From Glandiceps talaboti (lineage: Eukaryota; Hemichordata; Enteropneusta; Spengelidae): a stretch of DNA of 42,500 nt. Where the stretch lies: assembly GCF_964340395.1 (NCBI RefSeq), contig NC_135567.1, positions 17,910,306-17,952,805 on the forward strand. The letters are read 5' to 3'. A model generated the notes under the pieces. The model was not told where the DNA came from. It searched no databases and saw only the letters and a list, made by a program, of their open reading frames with translations. This document shows, in pieces, positions 1-11,341 of the stretch (position 1 is its first letter; the number at the start of each line of letters is the position of its first letter). The position numbers and the translations under genes are program-made.

Positions 1-477
1 TCTACAATTCAGTTACAAAAGAAACAATGCCCATTTACCTGGAAAATGGGAAGATTTCTAATTTAATTTACATTTTGGTGTGCTATTGTAATAGTCGTGA
101 TTTTCCAGTTCTGAGATGCATTGCGTGAGAGGACGGTTTTTATATTGTTACAGTTAGTCTTGTTTTGTCTTTATTACGTTTGAAATAACATTTTCATCAG
201 GAAATGATGAAAAGACATGTTGACCTCTCTGATTTTGAGTGAGGATTTTACAGGTAATATTGGTTTCTAGTAATGCATCTGTGACATAAGTAAAATAAAC
301 TAGTCAAACGACTTACCAGGATCTTCACAGATAAAATGAGTCCAATATTCACATGCAGACTGAAGCATTACACAGGATGACAATTTACAACTGTGTGCGC
401 AGTGAGAAAACAGACATTGTTACGATTCCATACACAAACATTTGATGTAATTAATTAAAAAACGCATCTGGAAGACT
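1..477. other. AT-rich sequence without recognisable features
   Basis: I see no coding exon, RNA gene or clear repeat in this stretch. It lies downstream of the lectin-like exon on the minus strand, so it could hold the next exon or a 3' UTR of that gene, but no conserved C-type-lectin ending was found here. Confidence 0.4.
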
Positions 478-479
478 TA

Positions 480-847
480 GTCTCGTTTACCCATACTCTA
501 GCTGCTGGGGGCGCTGCCTACGAGACCTCCCCAAGCGAGAGCCAAAGAGATTCCAACCAACTCGTCCACGCAGGAAGTAGCTGTTAGAACAGTGCATGAT
601 GGGAATACTTCAACGTCAAACATAGTACATTAAACGATTTTAGGTACTTTCACAACAAGTTATCACCTCTCAAGCCTGTGATTCATCTTAGTTACAACAA
701 ACAAGCCTCGTAAACCTATTTTTTTATGACGTGGAAAAATGTACTGTAAAACTTCTGCCGTGGAGAAGTTGAAACATAGTTTTACATACTGTCGTCTAGG
801 TGGTCTCGTAGAAGAGCCCCCAGCAGCGAAGTCTGGGTAACCGAGAC
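480..847. mobile_element. MITE with about 47-bp terminal inverted repeats, TA target duplication
   Basis: The left arm (480-527, starting GTCTCGTTTACCCA) is repeated in inverted orientation at 800-847 (ending TGGGTAACCGAGAC). The arms share an internal block around CTGCTGGGGGC and end in a GGTCTCGTAG motif. A TA dinucleotide flanks both ends (478-479 and 848-849), as expected for insertion by a Tc1/mariner-type or other TA-targeting transposase. There is no coding capacity in the roughly 270 bp between the arms, so this is a non-autonomous element. Confidence 0.75.
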
Positions 848-848
848 T

Positions 849-1732
849 ATGTAAGAGGAGATTTGTATTGCATTCAATTATACATAATAACTATAACATA
901 AATAAATAAAAAACATAAATTAGAGACGTTTGATAGTATATATGCTAGGCTGTCAACATACATCCAAGACTTGTGGGAATTATCTCACAGCATCTCCCCC
1001 GATTGAGATCTTAACCCAAAGCCCATTCACCGAAGGAATCCAGTGAGTTTTTGGAATGTCTTGGTATTCCAGAACTCTCTGGTACAAAATCAAGTATCCA
1101 TTCTTTGATCTGAAAATTTGGCATCGGCAGCCGAGTTCTATTCACAACAATATATGCTTAGTCAAAATAGAACTTGCAAACCCGCCATGTTGAATGTTGC
1201 ATTATGGGAAATTTGATAATAAATAATTACCCATGGTATTGTAAACAATAATGTTACATTGTTTATAACAATAATTAATCAATTCATAGTAACCCTGACT
1301 ATTGTGAGAGGTTTATTTTATCTTTAACTCCAGATTAGGTGTTACTATAACCACAAATAATCCCATAGCTCTTTGCATCTGAACATGCTCAGTCTGGATT
1401 GCAAGTTCACTACTGTCAAAGTATAACTTTTGAAGAGTAATAACCACAGACTGACAAGAACGAGCGATATTAAAGAAATACTGCAATCTTATATTTCCGA
1501 TGTTCTGTAGTTGAATTGGAGGAAACAAAGTGCTTTCACATTAACAAGTTGTAAACTAATACTTTGCAAATTCTTGGAGATTCTATATAGATGAACATTT
1601 TATTATAGTGATAGTAAAAACATTCTTCAACAATTTTATCGTCATTAACCACAACACATAAGAATTATTAATTACAAGACGGTTTTATTGTTTTAAAATA
1701 AAATAAAATAACAAAATTTATTGAATACTCAC
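849..1732. other. Non-coding stretch downstream of the lectin-like exon
   Basis: No exon with convincing splice sites and homology was found. Small open frames on the minus strand near 1000-1100 and 1313-1528 do not resemble the C-terminal half of a C-type lectin domain. Confidence 0.4.
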
Positions 1733-2018
1733 TCTAACATAACACAGTAAATTTCACTTATGTCGACATCGAAAACAGCCGATGGGAAATTGAGCATCGT
1801 TCCGTCTAACGTCTGCAGTTGTCCGGAACTGATTATGGCGTCAATCCATATTTCTGCATCCATCAGTCTACCGTATTCCATTCCAATAACATATTGGTGT
1901 ATTTCATTGAGTTTCTGTTCACTCTTGATCTGCAATAGTTGTTTTCCGATACTCTTGCAAAAGTCCACAGCATCAGAGTGGTGTTTGAAAGAAAATACCC
2001 AAAACGACGATGGCGATG
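1733..2018 (-). CDS. Internal exon of a C-type-lectin-like protein (partial gene)
   Basis: The open frame covers 94 full codons plus two bases at each end. A strong acceptor (pyrimidine tract ending CATCTCAG) lies just before 2018, and a consensus donor GTGAGT follows 1733. The translation has the typical first half of a C-type lectin-like domain: FWVFSF, then an Ala-Val-x-Phe-Cys segment, IGKQLLQIKSE, an Ile-containing helix, the WI pair, a DGT turn and a YCVML segment near the end. This order matches the family pattern of alpha helix 1 with its Cys, the L-x-x-I-x-S-x-E strand, W-I-G/D, D-G-[ST] and C-V-x-M. Entry is after one base of a codon and exit after two. Neighbouring exons were not identified, so the gene either continues beyond the left edge or is a decayed fragment. 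The EPN or QPD calcium/sugar-specificity motif is not in this exon. Ligand and secretion are unknown. Confidence 0.65.
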
Positions 2019-2130
2019 CTGAGATGGGAAAATAATAAACACTATACGGTACTAAAGGTTATTATAGAAGTACTGTTGGGTACACCGAAGACAAGGGAAT
2101 CAAATTAATAATGTTGACTTTTTCATATAT
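2019..2130. other. Intron-side sequence upstream of the lectin-like exon
   Basis: AT-rich intronic sequence on the minus strand leading into the acceptor at 2019-2023; no other feature seen. Confidence 0.4.
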
Positions 2131-2530
2131 CTAAATAGTAGCTTCGATATATAGCGACACAAAGGCACTTTATACTTTATCAACTCCATTGGCAATATAC
2201 AATCCATTATAGCCTGTATGTAGGATTAAAACATTCACATTGCAACCTCTATCCTGCCCGGTCCCCTATTATACACTGGGTTGACTATTGCAATCTCTAT
2301 CCTACCAGGTCCCCTATTATACACTGGGTTGACTATTGCAACCTCTATCCTACCAGGTCCCCTATTATACACTGGGTTGACTATTGCAACCTCTATCCTA
2401 CCAGGTCCCCTATTATACACTGGGTTGACTATTGCAACCTCTATCCTACCAGGTTCCCTATTATATACTGGGTTGACTATTGCAACCTCTATCCTACCAG
2501 GTCCCCAATTATACAGCTGGAATGACTGAG
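2131..2530. repeat. Interspersed repeat with 48-bp minisatellite core
   Basis: About six copies of a 48-bp unit (core CAACCTCTATCCTACCAGG, then TCCCCTATTATACACTGGG) run from about 2240 to 2520. The sequence just before (2131-2235: a 'tatagcgac' block, a CAACTCCATTGG block and an 'ATACAATCCATTATAGCCT' block) is homologous to sequence at 22700-22800 and 23190-23290. This is therefore the same dispersed element family carrying an internal tandem array. Open frames run through the array on both strands only because 48 is divisible by three. Confidence 0.8.
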
Positions 2531-2587
2531 GCACTGTCATAGTTCAAATATTACCCAACAATTTTAGACATTCAGAAACAAACAGCA

Positions 2588-2665
2588 GCGCAAAGGGCTT
2601 GAATCTGCAACCTGCAGATTCCAAGCCAGTAACTAACCGTTCGACAATCAGGACGCCATTTTGGC
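2588..2665 (-). repeat. Possible tRNA-derived SINE head
   Basis: On the minus strand the sequence has CGAACGGTTAGTTACTGG followed, about 20 bases later, by GGTTGCAGATTCAAGCCC. These resemble a degenerate A box and a B box (GATTCAAGCC). It cannot be folded into a full tRNA with acceptor stem by eye. A SINE relic is the simplest reading, held weakly. Confidence 0.35.
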
Positions 2666-3413
2666 TTCTTGTATTAGTGTTATCTTATCAGAGCAACAAT
2701 AAGACCTAGGATTACATAACACAATTATTTGGTTATGTTCAAATGTTTTCTATAGTTCTGACAAAAAACACGTTTATAAATCAAAAGTGTAAGTCTACTC
2801 CTAACTGCGTGTATGTTATAACTTTAAAGAATCGTATATAGTGCCGTCAGTCTCAAAGTGTCAGTGTATATAATGCATTGATTTTTATCAAGTTGTTGAA
2901 GCTCTATTTGGTTTCACTGGTCAAATCCAGTGTTTAAGACTTTATAACTAAATATGACTGAGGAAAATTATCTGCTGTTGCTATGTTTTTCAACTTTGTA
3001 TCATGCTAATATCAGGCAAATTGCAATGTTGCTGGAAAACACCATTGTGTTGCATTTCCTACTAGCCCTCAGGAAGGAATTTGTCAAAGTTTGAAAATGT
3101 TAAGCAGTTCAATAATTAGAATTTTTGGTACAAATGAAGAAAGCCAACCAAAGTTGAACTATTCCAAAGCCATAATATGTGCAATCTTATAAATTGCCTA
3201 TGAGCTAGGCCTACTTACTAATAATAAGATGCAGTTTTACAGAAAACAGGGGGAACACCTTAATTTTACCCAGAATTATATCTGTACATATTCATTTTTC
3301 TGATGCAATTATTCCGAATTCACCATTATCCAATTATCCCTAAATAGTTCCAATCGTGTTCAAACTGAACGACATTCCTCTCATTTACAGCTTTATAAAT
3401 TTAATCAAAACTT
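2666..3413. other. Non-coding stretch, nothing recognised
   Basis: AT-rich sequence without a supported exon, tandem array or inverted repeat. Confidence 0.4.
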
Positions 3414-3694
3414 GAATGGGTTCAAACTCCGACCATAGTGGTAAGTAGGAAGTGGTTTAACCACTCGGCCACTTGCAACCCTGAATGGTATCAAACTCCG
3501 ACCACAGTGGTAAGAAGCAAGTGGTTTAACCACTCGGCCACTGACAACCCTGAATGGGTTCAAACCACGACCACAGTGGTTAGAAGCAAGTGGTTTAACC
3601 ACTCGGCCACTGACAACCCTGAATGGGTTCAGACCACGACCACAGTGCCGTGGTATGAAGCAAGTGGTTTAACCACTCGGAAACTGACAACCCT
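3414..3694 (-). repeat. Four tandem 69-bp units with tRNA-like A and B boxes
   Basis: Four units start near 3414, 3482, 3551 and 3620, the last slightly expanded. Read on the minus strand, each carries TGGCCGAGTGG, an exact match to the Pol III A-box consensus TRGCNNARYGG and typical of Ser/Leu tRNAs. About 33 bases later comes GGTTTGAACCC or a variant, close to the B-box consensus GGTTCGANTCC. The spacing is tRNA-like. No intact cloverleaf or anticodon stem is evident, so this looks like a tandemly amplified SINE or tRNA-pseudogene head. Confidence 0.7.
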
Positions 3695-4109
3695 ACACAA
3701 TTCTTCAATTTAAGCCAGTACGATTTAATGAATACAGTTTCTTGTTACACGCTGTCTAAAAAAATGTAGAAATTTGCCATCAAGAAGACATCAAATGCAC
3801 ACTTCGAAAGACTGGTGCCTACCTGCCTGTTTCTAGTTATAATTCATTTAAATGGTATATGTCATTTATAGAAAATATAGCAAGGAATTGCGATTCTGAT
3901 ATTCTAAAATGTGGAGAATGTGTAATTCTTGTGTGGTTGTATCAAATAGAGTCAACGAACTTTAACATGATATGGCAATAAACAGGGAAAAAGCGAGTGT
4001 GTACATTTTCTACAATTGGTTGATCAGTTCTTTTCAAAGACTGAGATGTAATGTTAACGTTACACTACCGCTAAAGTGTGTTACATTGCCATATAACGTA
4101 CGTTAACGG
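3695..4109. other. Non-coding stretch, nothing recognised
   Basis: No exon, array or inverted repeat seen. Confidence 0.4.
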
Positions 4110-4369
4110 ACGGACACACACAGATACACACAGACACACATCGACAGACAGACAGATGCACGCACGCATGCACAAACACATACACACACACCGACAGACA
4201 GACAGACATACACACACACTCACGCACACACACACATATACACACACATACATACACACACATATAGACATACATACATACATACATACATACATACATA
4301 CATACATACATACGTACATACATACATACAGACTGACAGACTGACAGATAAACAGACAGACAGACATAC

Positions 4370-4418
<49 letters not shown>

Positions 4419-4441
4419 CACACACACACACACACACACAC
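4110..4441. repeat. Compound microsatellite (CA)n, (GACA)n, (CATA)n
   Basis: A patchwork of ACAC, GACAGACA and CATACATA tracts with no interruption longer than a few bases. All reading frames are open because the tract lacks stop codons on both strands; none is a gene. Confidence 0.95.
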
Positions 4442-4974
4442 CCTATCTTGGTATACAACCTTACCTGAACGTCCAACATTGATCAGCAATACAGATACCA
4501 AGATACATCTAAGACATGTAATAGGAGACATTGTGTGGCTGTATTCGTGGTTTTAGTTGCAATGCTTCACAGTAATCAGTTGTCAGTTTTTAATATGTGC
4601 TAATAACAATGACGAGCTTACACTGTCAATTCATTTTTAAAATCTAATAGAAATACTAAAATATACATAATAATGAAGATTACACATATCATTTTTATGC
4701 AGAAAAGCCGCTTGTGAAATATTTATGACTATATTGAAGTTATTGAAAATTAAAGATAAGAATACATAATTGAGAGCAAAAGTAAAAATTGTTCTAAGAA
4801 ATTCCAATTTTGAATTTTCTAAAATGTTCTAAGAAATATTATTCTGTAGAAAAATTTAGATAACACGAATGCAGTAACTATGCCCATAACATTTTATTTC
4901 CATGTGACACCATTCAATAACAGAAATAAAAAAATAAATCTTGTGAAACGCGAGTATAAAGTATAAAGACTGTA
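4442..4974. other. AT-rich non-coding stretch
   Basis: No coding or repeat structure recognised by eye. Confidence 0.4.
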
Positions 4975-5990
4975 CTCAGATAATAAAATCTAATAATTTT
5001 GTTAAAAGTCATATCCAAGGTGAAAAGTAAGAAAAAATATATACTGTTGAATTTGTTCAAAAAATGTATACATGTATGTCGCAGCTTAAAAATACAATAT
5101 CTAACTTATCATATACTTAATATTGTCAATATTTAATAACTAATGTATGTTTATTTATGGTAATAAATGTTCTCTCATCACAATGTAGACTTGTTTTCAA
5201 TTATGACTAAATTATATCAAATATTGATATTTAATTTGCTATTCAAAATGTTCAATATATTAGTTTTAAAATATATTAGTTTTAATATCGTATTAGTTGG
5301 AATGTATTAGTTATGCTATGTTATAAGTTATCTCTAAACGATCAATCTCGGTGTTATTTTTAACTAATAACACTGGTAAAAGAAAGATGGAGGCTAACAG
5401 CTGAAATGATGTAGGCTTGGTGTTTCACTCATGAGACATTACGTTTTTAACACAAAGTTAGACATATTTCAACTCTAGACTAACAATAACAGACACAATA
5501 AACACAGCAGGATCCTTTGCCCAATCACATTGAACACTGACAAGCATTGATACTTGTATAGTCTGTAATATATTAGTTTTAATATTTTAGTTGAAATATA
5601 AAAATTCTCTTTAAATAACCAATCTAGATGTTATATATAACTAATAGCATCTGTGGAAGAAAGATGGAGGCTAACAGCTAATGCGGTGTAGGGTTGATGT
5701 TTCATCATAGGAAATTACGTTTTTGACACAGAGATAGAAATATTGCAACCTCTATCCTAATAGGTCCCCCATTCTAAGAAAATAAAACCTAAAAACAATC
5801 TAAAGTCATAAGGAAGGTGAACAGTAAGTAAAAACATACACTATGGAATTTGTTTTAAAAAAATTATACATGTATGTCGTAGCTAAAGAATACAACATCT
5901 AACTTATCAACTCTAGACTAATAATAACAGAGACACAATACACTCAGCAGGATCCTTTGCCCAATCACACTTGACACTGATACGCATTGC
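4975..5990. repeat. Degenerate segmental duplication with shuffled blocks
   Basis: Three blocks occur twice. Block A is 4975-5110 and about 5771-5905 (shared motif ACATGTATGTCG and 'ATCTAACTTATCA'). Block B is 5335-5450 and 5620-5740 (shared 'AAGATGGAGGCTAACAGCT'). Block C is 5465-5560 and 5905-5990 (shared 'CAGGATCCTTTGCCCAATCA'). The first set has the order A-B-C and the second B-A-C, so duplication was followed by rearrangement. A single unit of the minisatellite seed (GCAACCTCTATCCTAATAGG, 5743-5762) sits at the junction. Confidence 0.7.
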
Positions 5991-6310
5991 TATTCTTTCA
6001 CAGTTATGTAAAACAGGCTTCTATAGAAAACATTACACATGGAGTTGATGATTTTATGGCTGCAATTGTTTATTTTCTAAATTATAATCAACATTTCAAC
6101 TTGCAACTGTGCATGTACCTATATAATTGTTTCTTTTGTATTAGAGGTTGTCTGAGGGTGTGTATTAAATGTCATGTCACACGAGTGAAGCCAGTACCAT
6201 TTTATCTGTAAGTAGCGAGATGCTATTACTTCAATGTTTCACACACAGAGGATTCACTTGGTAATTAATAACACATCAGTGTCTTTGTTGACACAGGATT
6301 TCGCAGCACT
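5991..6310. other. Non-coding stretch, nothing recognised
   Basis: A short open frame on the plus strand (5987-6211) has no family resemblance and no splice context I would trust. Confidence 0.35.
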
Positions 6311-6419
6311 TATACATACATACATACATACATACATACATACATACATACATACATACATACATACGTACATACATACATACATACATACATACATACA
6401 TACATACATACATACATAC
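6311..6419. repeat. (CATA)n microsatellite
   Basis: About 27 uninterrupted CATA units with one CGTA variant. It abuts the left inverted repeat at 6422. Confidence 0.95.
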
Positions 6420-6535
6420 TAGTGCAGGGGCATATGGGTTTTTGTGTGAAATTCATGTTAATTTTATGAAACATATATGGTTACGTTCATTAAAGGACCA
6501 CATATAAAAAAAATACATGTTGGCAATTTTTATCT

Positions 6536-7883
6536 TCAAAATTAGTCTAAGGGGGCTAAAATAAAATTTGTCCCCAAGACTTTATTCTTAACCATTGGTT
6601 ATGCAATGAAAACCCATGAATCCATGATTATAGTCAACTTCCATTGATATGGCCTTAGCAACAGCCAACAATGCCAGTATAATTTGCAAAGATAACAACA
6701 TTTTTGGTTAGTCAGGCAAAAAAAATATCAAAACATGTATGCAAATATGCCTTTCAACAAGACCATGTCCATAGCAACAGTCAGAACATTATGTATATTG
6801 TAAAGATAGCAACAGCAATTGGTAGGTATATGTAAGGGCAGCCTTAATTCTGTTTCTCATGACCCAAACGACCCTAAATGTCTTCAATTAGATGGAAAAA
6901 ATTAAATTGACACTCTCTATGGCAGGGTTAGGAAACCCATGAGTGCGTATCTGAATGAAAAATATTGTTTATCGCTGGAATTTGGGCAAATTCAATAAAA
7001 CAAACAGTTCAAATGTTCCTTCTGACTTTACTTGCCATTTCTAAGTCATTCAGAATGTTAAAATATGATTATGAATTGAAAGTATTACCAACAAGTACTC
7101 ATAAACTTACTATATTTAAATCTTTTTATTTTAATTTTTAACAGACTCACAGACCAATCATTTTAAAGATTTTACAATGACAAACATAGAATTAAGGGCC
7201 ATATGTGGATACACATACAAAAGTGGACAATGTTAAAATTGCATACTTAAGGATGCACTCATCCTCTGGTGTTATATGGATTTGTGAGCTGATTAAAAAT
7301 ATGCACTTCTGATCGCAATAGATATATTACTTAATCGATAAAATAGAGAAAATATTATTGTATACTAGTACATGCATATTTTTGCATGTCATACCTCTCA
7401 GTATCGAAACAGTAAACGGTTCATGCATATATTCGGAACAAGTAGCCCGTGGGGGGGGGGGGTCAGCTATAAACAGTGATGCGAAGCACAGGGTTAGTCG
7501 AATCTCCACTAAAACTACACCAAGCTGTACGACATTAATATACATACAATTACTGAAATTTAACTAGCAAATTACATTTACCATCTTTGAAACAAGTGAA
7601 TATATCCATCGCCCTTTTGTAATAAAACTTGTCGAATCTCATAAGGTGAACAGATTACACTAACCTAGATCGTGTGGTGTCTGTGGATGGTAGGCTGGTA
7701 GCCTGAATGAGAATGAATGGGTACTCTTAGGTAGGTTTTATTTGAGTAGACGTAGTAACAAGGACAAAAACAGTTGACAAAACAACTACTTGAGTGGTAG
7801 ACCTGATTAATATTTTTTTCAAAATTATTGCCTTGTATTATATTGATTTTACTGTCACGAAAGAAGAGATTCATTTGAGGTTA
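6536..7883. other. Interior of the inverted-repeat segment, left part
   Basis: AT-rich, with a run of nine or more G at about 7450-7461 and several CATAGCAACAG motifs around 6655-6810. No supported coding exon. Confidence 0.4.
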
Positions 7884-8142
7884 ACTATACGAAAAGTCAA
7901 ATTTACCCACCTTTACCCAGCCTTTACCCTACCTGTGAAACACCTAACCTAACTACCATCTCTGTCAAGGGGTAGTACGAGACAAAGTGATACTTTTGAC
8001 TTCACGGCCCCCAGGGGAGAGGTCACCGGAAGTGAATTAAGTCAAAGGTGTCACTTCGTCTCATCCTCACCACATTTACACATCCTCTGCTGAAGATTTA
8101 CCCCGGTGGAAAGACATGGTCAAATATGACTTTTCGTGTAGT
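7884..8142. mobile_element. MITE with internal hairpin
   Basis: The ends ACTATACGAAAAGTCAAATTT (left) and the inverted copy near 8118-8142 (TGACTTTTCGTGTAGT) form terminal inverted repeats. A second, nested inverted repeat occupies 7979-8062, between GAGACAAAGTGATACTTTTGA and its complement ending CACTTCGTCTC. No coding capacity. The target duplication is not clear. Confidence 0.65.
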
Positions 8143-9540
8143 GAACTAAACTCTAGTGAAAGTTACAGCGGGTTGAAAATACAGCAAACTCAACTTTTAC
8201 AGAAGAGGATATGAACAATAAGTTCCAAAATTACGTTTTATTTATTGATGTAGTAACTAATGGAAATGCAATGTCATGTCTGGTGGCGCAGAATTTTTCT
8301 TTCGACAAGGCGTGAAGGAGCAGCAATCTAAAATTTTGCCTTTACTGAAGGCATTCAGTTTACATCTGATATAAACATATTTTGATCAATAGCATAGCAT
8401 CAATTGAATCGTTACTATACGAAGTTATGCATTCGAGTGAATAGACCCAATTATTTGTATTCAAAACTACTGTATAGTCTCTCACTCACGCCATTATGTC
8501 GCATGCATTGTCTACATTTCTACTAGTATAGCTATTTGGTTGGCGTTACATGTCAATTCAAGGGAACAACATGAATAGACGTGTTCTCCGCTGTTACATT
8601 TGATTACGTTATTTCATCGAAATTCTAAAATAAACCACAATAAAGGACAATGTAGTATAAAATAAAGATGATAAATTCAGTATCTGAAGAATATCTTTTA
8701 TAATATTTCAAAGGAACAATATGAATATAAATATTTAGTTTAGTTATTCAGCGTGAAGGCACTCTTACATTCGATTACGCAACGAACTTCCTCATGGTCA
8801 GTCGTGAATAAAGGTTGAAAGTAACAGCAGAGACACATTCTAATGTACCACCCAACCCCAACCACCAACCCACCAGAAAATAGTATCTTAAATAAACTTT
8901 TATTGCATTGTTAGCTATCATTCCACGTGTTTTAGTACTCAAAGAAAATCTGACATTCACATCCTCCACGTAAACAACATGAAATGTACCCTTATACATC
9001 TTTTGGTAATTCTCATACACAAATAACCTTCATTGCTGGGAATAAGTAGTCACATGCCAACTTGATGACTAAGTCTATCTCATTTTGACACCACTGCAAA
9101 GTGGGAAATTAATAAGCCTTTAACAACGATTCATTTACTTTTTAACATGATATTTCTACAGAACATAGAGGGGGAACTGCATACAGAACAAATAACAAAA
9201 ACGTTCTAAAGTAGCTGCCATATTAACTTTTTCCATTGCTCTAGAATGTATCTCAATTGGTCAAACGTGGGGGTAAAACATTCTGAGGTTTCTAAAGGTG
9301 TTTTACTGAGTGATGTTTCTTTTCTATCTAATATTTGCAAGAGGTCCAATTTATGTAACTTGTATGCTAATACTGAGAGGTAAAATTTCAAATTTTTGTG
9401 TAGACCTAAACTTGGACTCTATATCCTGTGTAGAATGTACCTGTCCAGGATTCAATACCACCTGTGTAGATACGTATTAAAACCAGATGCCACACCAATA
9501 CGCCGAAATTGTCAAAAGGACATATAATTTGGCAAGGGTC
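8143..9540. other. Non-coding stretch inside the inverted-repeat segment
   Basis: Short imperfect duplication of a GGAACAAYATGAATA / GATTACG motif pair (8560-8610 and 8712-8780). Open frames at 8775-9020 and 9206-9391 (minus) have no recognisable domain. Confidence 0.35.
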
Positions 9541-10215
9541 GTTCTATGTAATAAATGAATGACTTTATTTTTTTACCATGCATGCACCCATGAATGTACA
9601 TGGGGAAGGAAGCATTTGGGGCTTTTATAGACCCCTTACTGTTCTGAGGTGTTATCAATACACACTTTAAAATGATTAATTGATATAGTCACAATAACCC
9701 TTTTTGGTAAACTGTTCCAAATGTCTACGACATATTGACTGGAAAAATATTTACGTATATCCAATCTGGATTAAAATAATTACCAAGTAATTACAATGAT
9801 TTAATTGGTGTAGTAATAACAATAATCCTTTCTGGTAAACTGTTCCAAATGTTTACAACATGTTGACTGAACAAATATTTTGGTATATCCAGTCTGGATC
9901 TGTCCTTAAACCATTTTAATCTATATCCCCTTGTTGTCGAAGTAGATACTTTGGAAAATACAACTGGATCAAGGAGAATATGTAAATGGAAAGGTTTATA
10001 CACTTCCAGAAAATCAGCTCCAATTCATCTAGTTTCTAAAGTTGTCAGTTTCAATATGCGTAACTGTCCTCATAATTCAAGCCACCAAGCTGCGGAATCA
10101 TCCTGGTGAACCGATGCTGCACTTTTTCCAAAAATGCAATATCCCTACTCGTATATATGTAGGGAAGACACTGGGGAAACATAGTCAAGGTTTGGACTTA
10201 CTAGTGCTTTAAAAG
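9541..10215 (-). pseudogene. LINE reverse-transcriptase C-terminal fragment, frameshifted
   Basis: On the minus strand, about 10195-10040 encodes FKALVSPNLDY. After a one-base frameshift it continues with a block containing SRDIAFLEKVQHRFTRMIPQL, the segment typical of non-LTR retrotransposon proteins ('..LVRPxLEY.. / ..D..LLEKVQRRATK.IP.L'). Positions 9791-10003 then carry TRGYRLKWFKDRSRLD and FSQHVVNIWNSLPERI, matching the family's extreme C-terminus. A roughly 95-bp piece of the end is duplicated in tandem (about 9680-9775 and 9805-9898). The 3' end shows AATAAAGTCATTCATTTATT, a typical short-repeat LINE tail. Broken by a frameshift and an in-frame stop, so inactive. Family (CR1/Jockey-like) is an inference from the motif style. 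Confidence 0.75.
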
Positions 10216-10957
<742 letters not shown>

Positions 10958-11198
10958 CAATTACATAGGAAGAGATACTGGGTACATAATAAACCTAAAC
11001 ACAAACACTTAGACATGCGCTTAACTGCAATTTCCCTGTAATGAGTGTCATTCATTAATTGTTATTCATATGTTAATTTCCACAGGCCATATGTTCACAT
11101 TTATTCATTTATTCTGTTTTTAGAATTTCATTCTCACTGAGTGACACTCTGTACATCACCAGGTCGTTGGGTCATGACTGACAATACCGCTGTCAGCC

Positions 11199-11207
11199 TA
11201 TATATAG
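11199..11207 (+). promoter_or_regulatory. Candidate TATA box of the Fuseless-like gene
   Basis: TATATATAG lies 135 bp before the ATG at 11342, in a locally less AT-rich context. This would place transcription start near 11230 with a 5' leader of about 110 bases. No other promoter element is clear. Confidence 0.45.
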
Positions 11208-11341
11208 CGATGCATGTTAATTGTACTGGTATCGAATGTCGAATCTCGGAAAATTCATATCTCTGAGTGTATGTTTGGAGAGTACAAGTGGTTACACCCT
11301 TTAAGTGACGACCAGTGTGTCTACTGACACTGTGCATTTCG

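Noticed and set aside
4071-4531. Long open frames on both strands (up to 132 codons, Cys/Val/Tyr or His/Thr rich)
   Set aside because: They are translations of CA/GACA/CATA microsatellites, which lack stop codons; no start context or splice logic.
9206-9391. 61-codon minus-strand frame
   Set aside because: Considered as a piece of the LINE, but no recognisable motif and no contact with the RT fragment.
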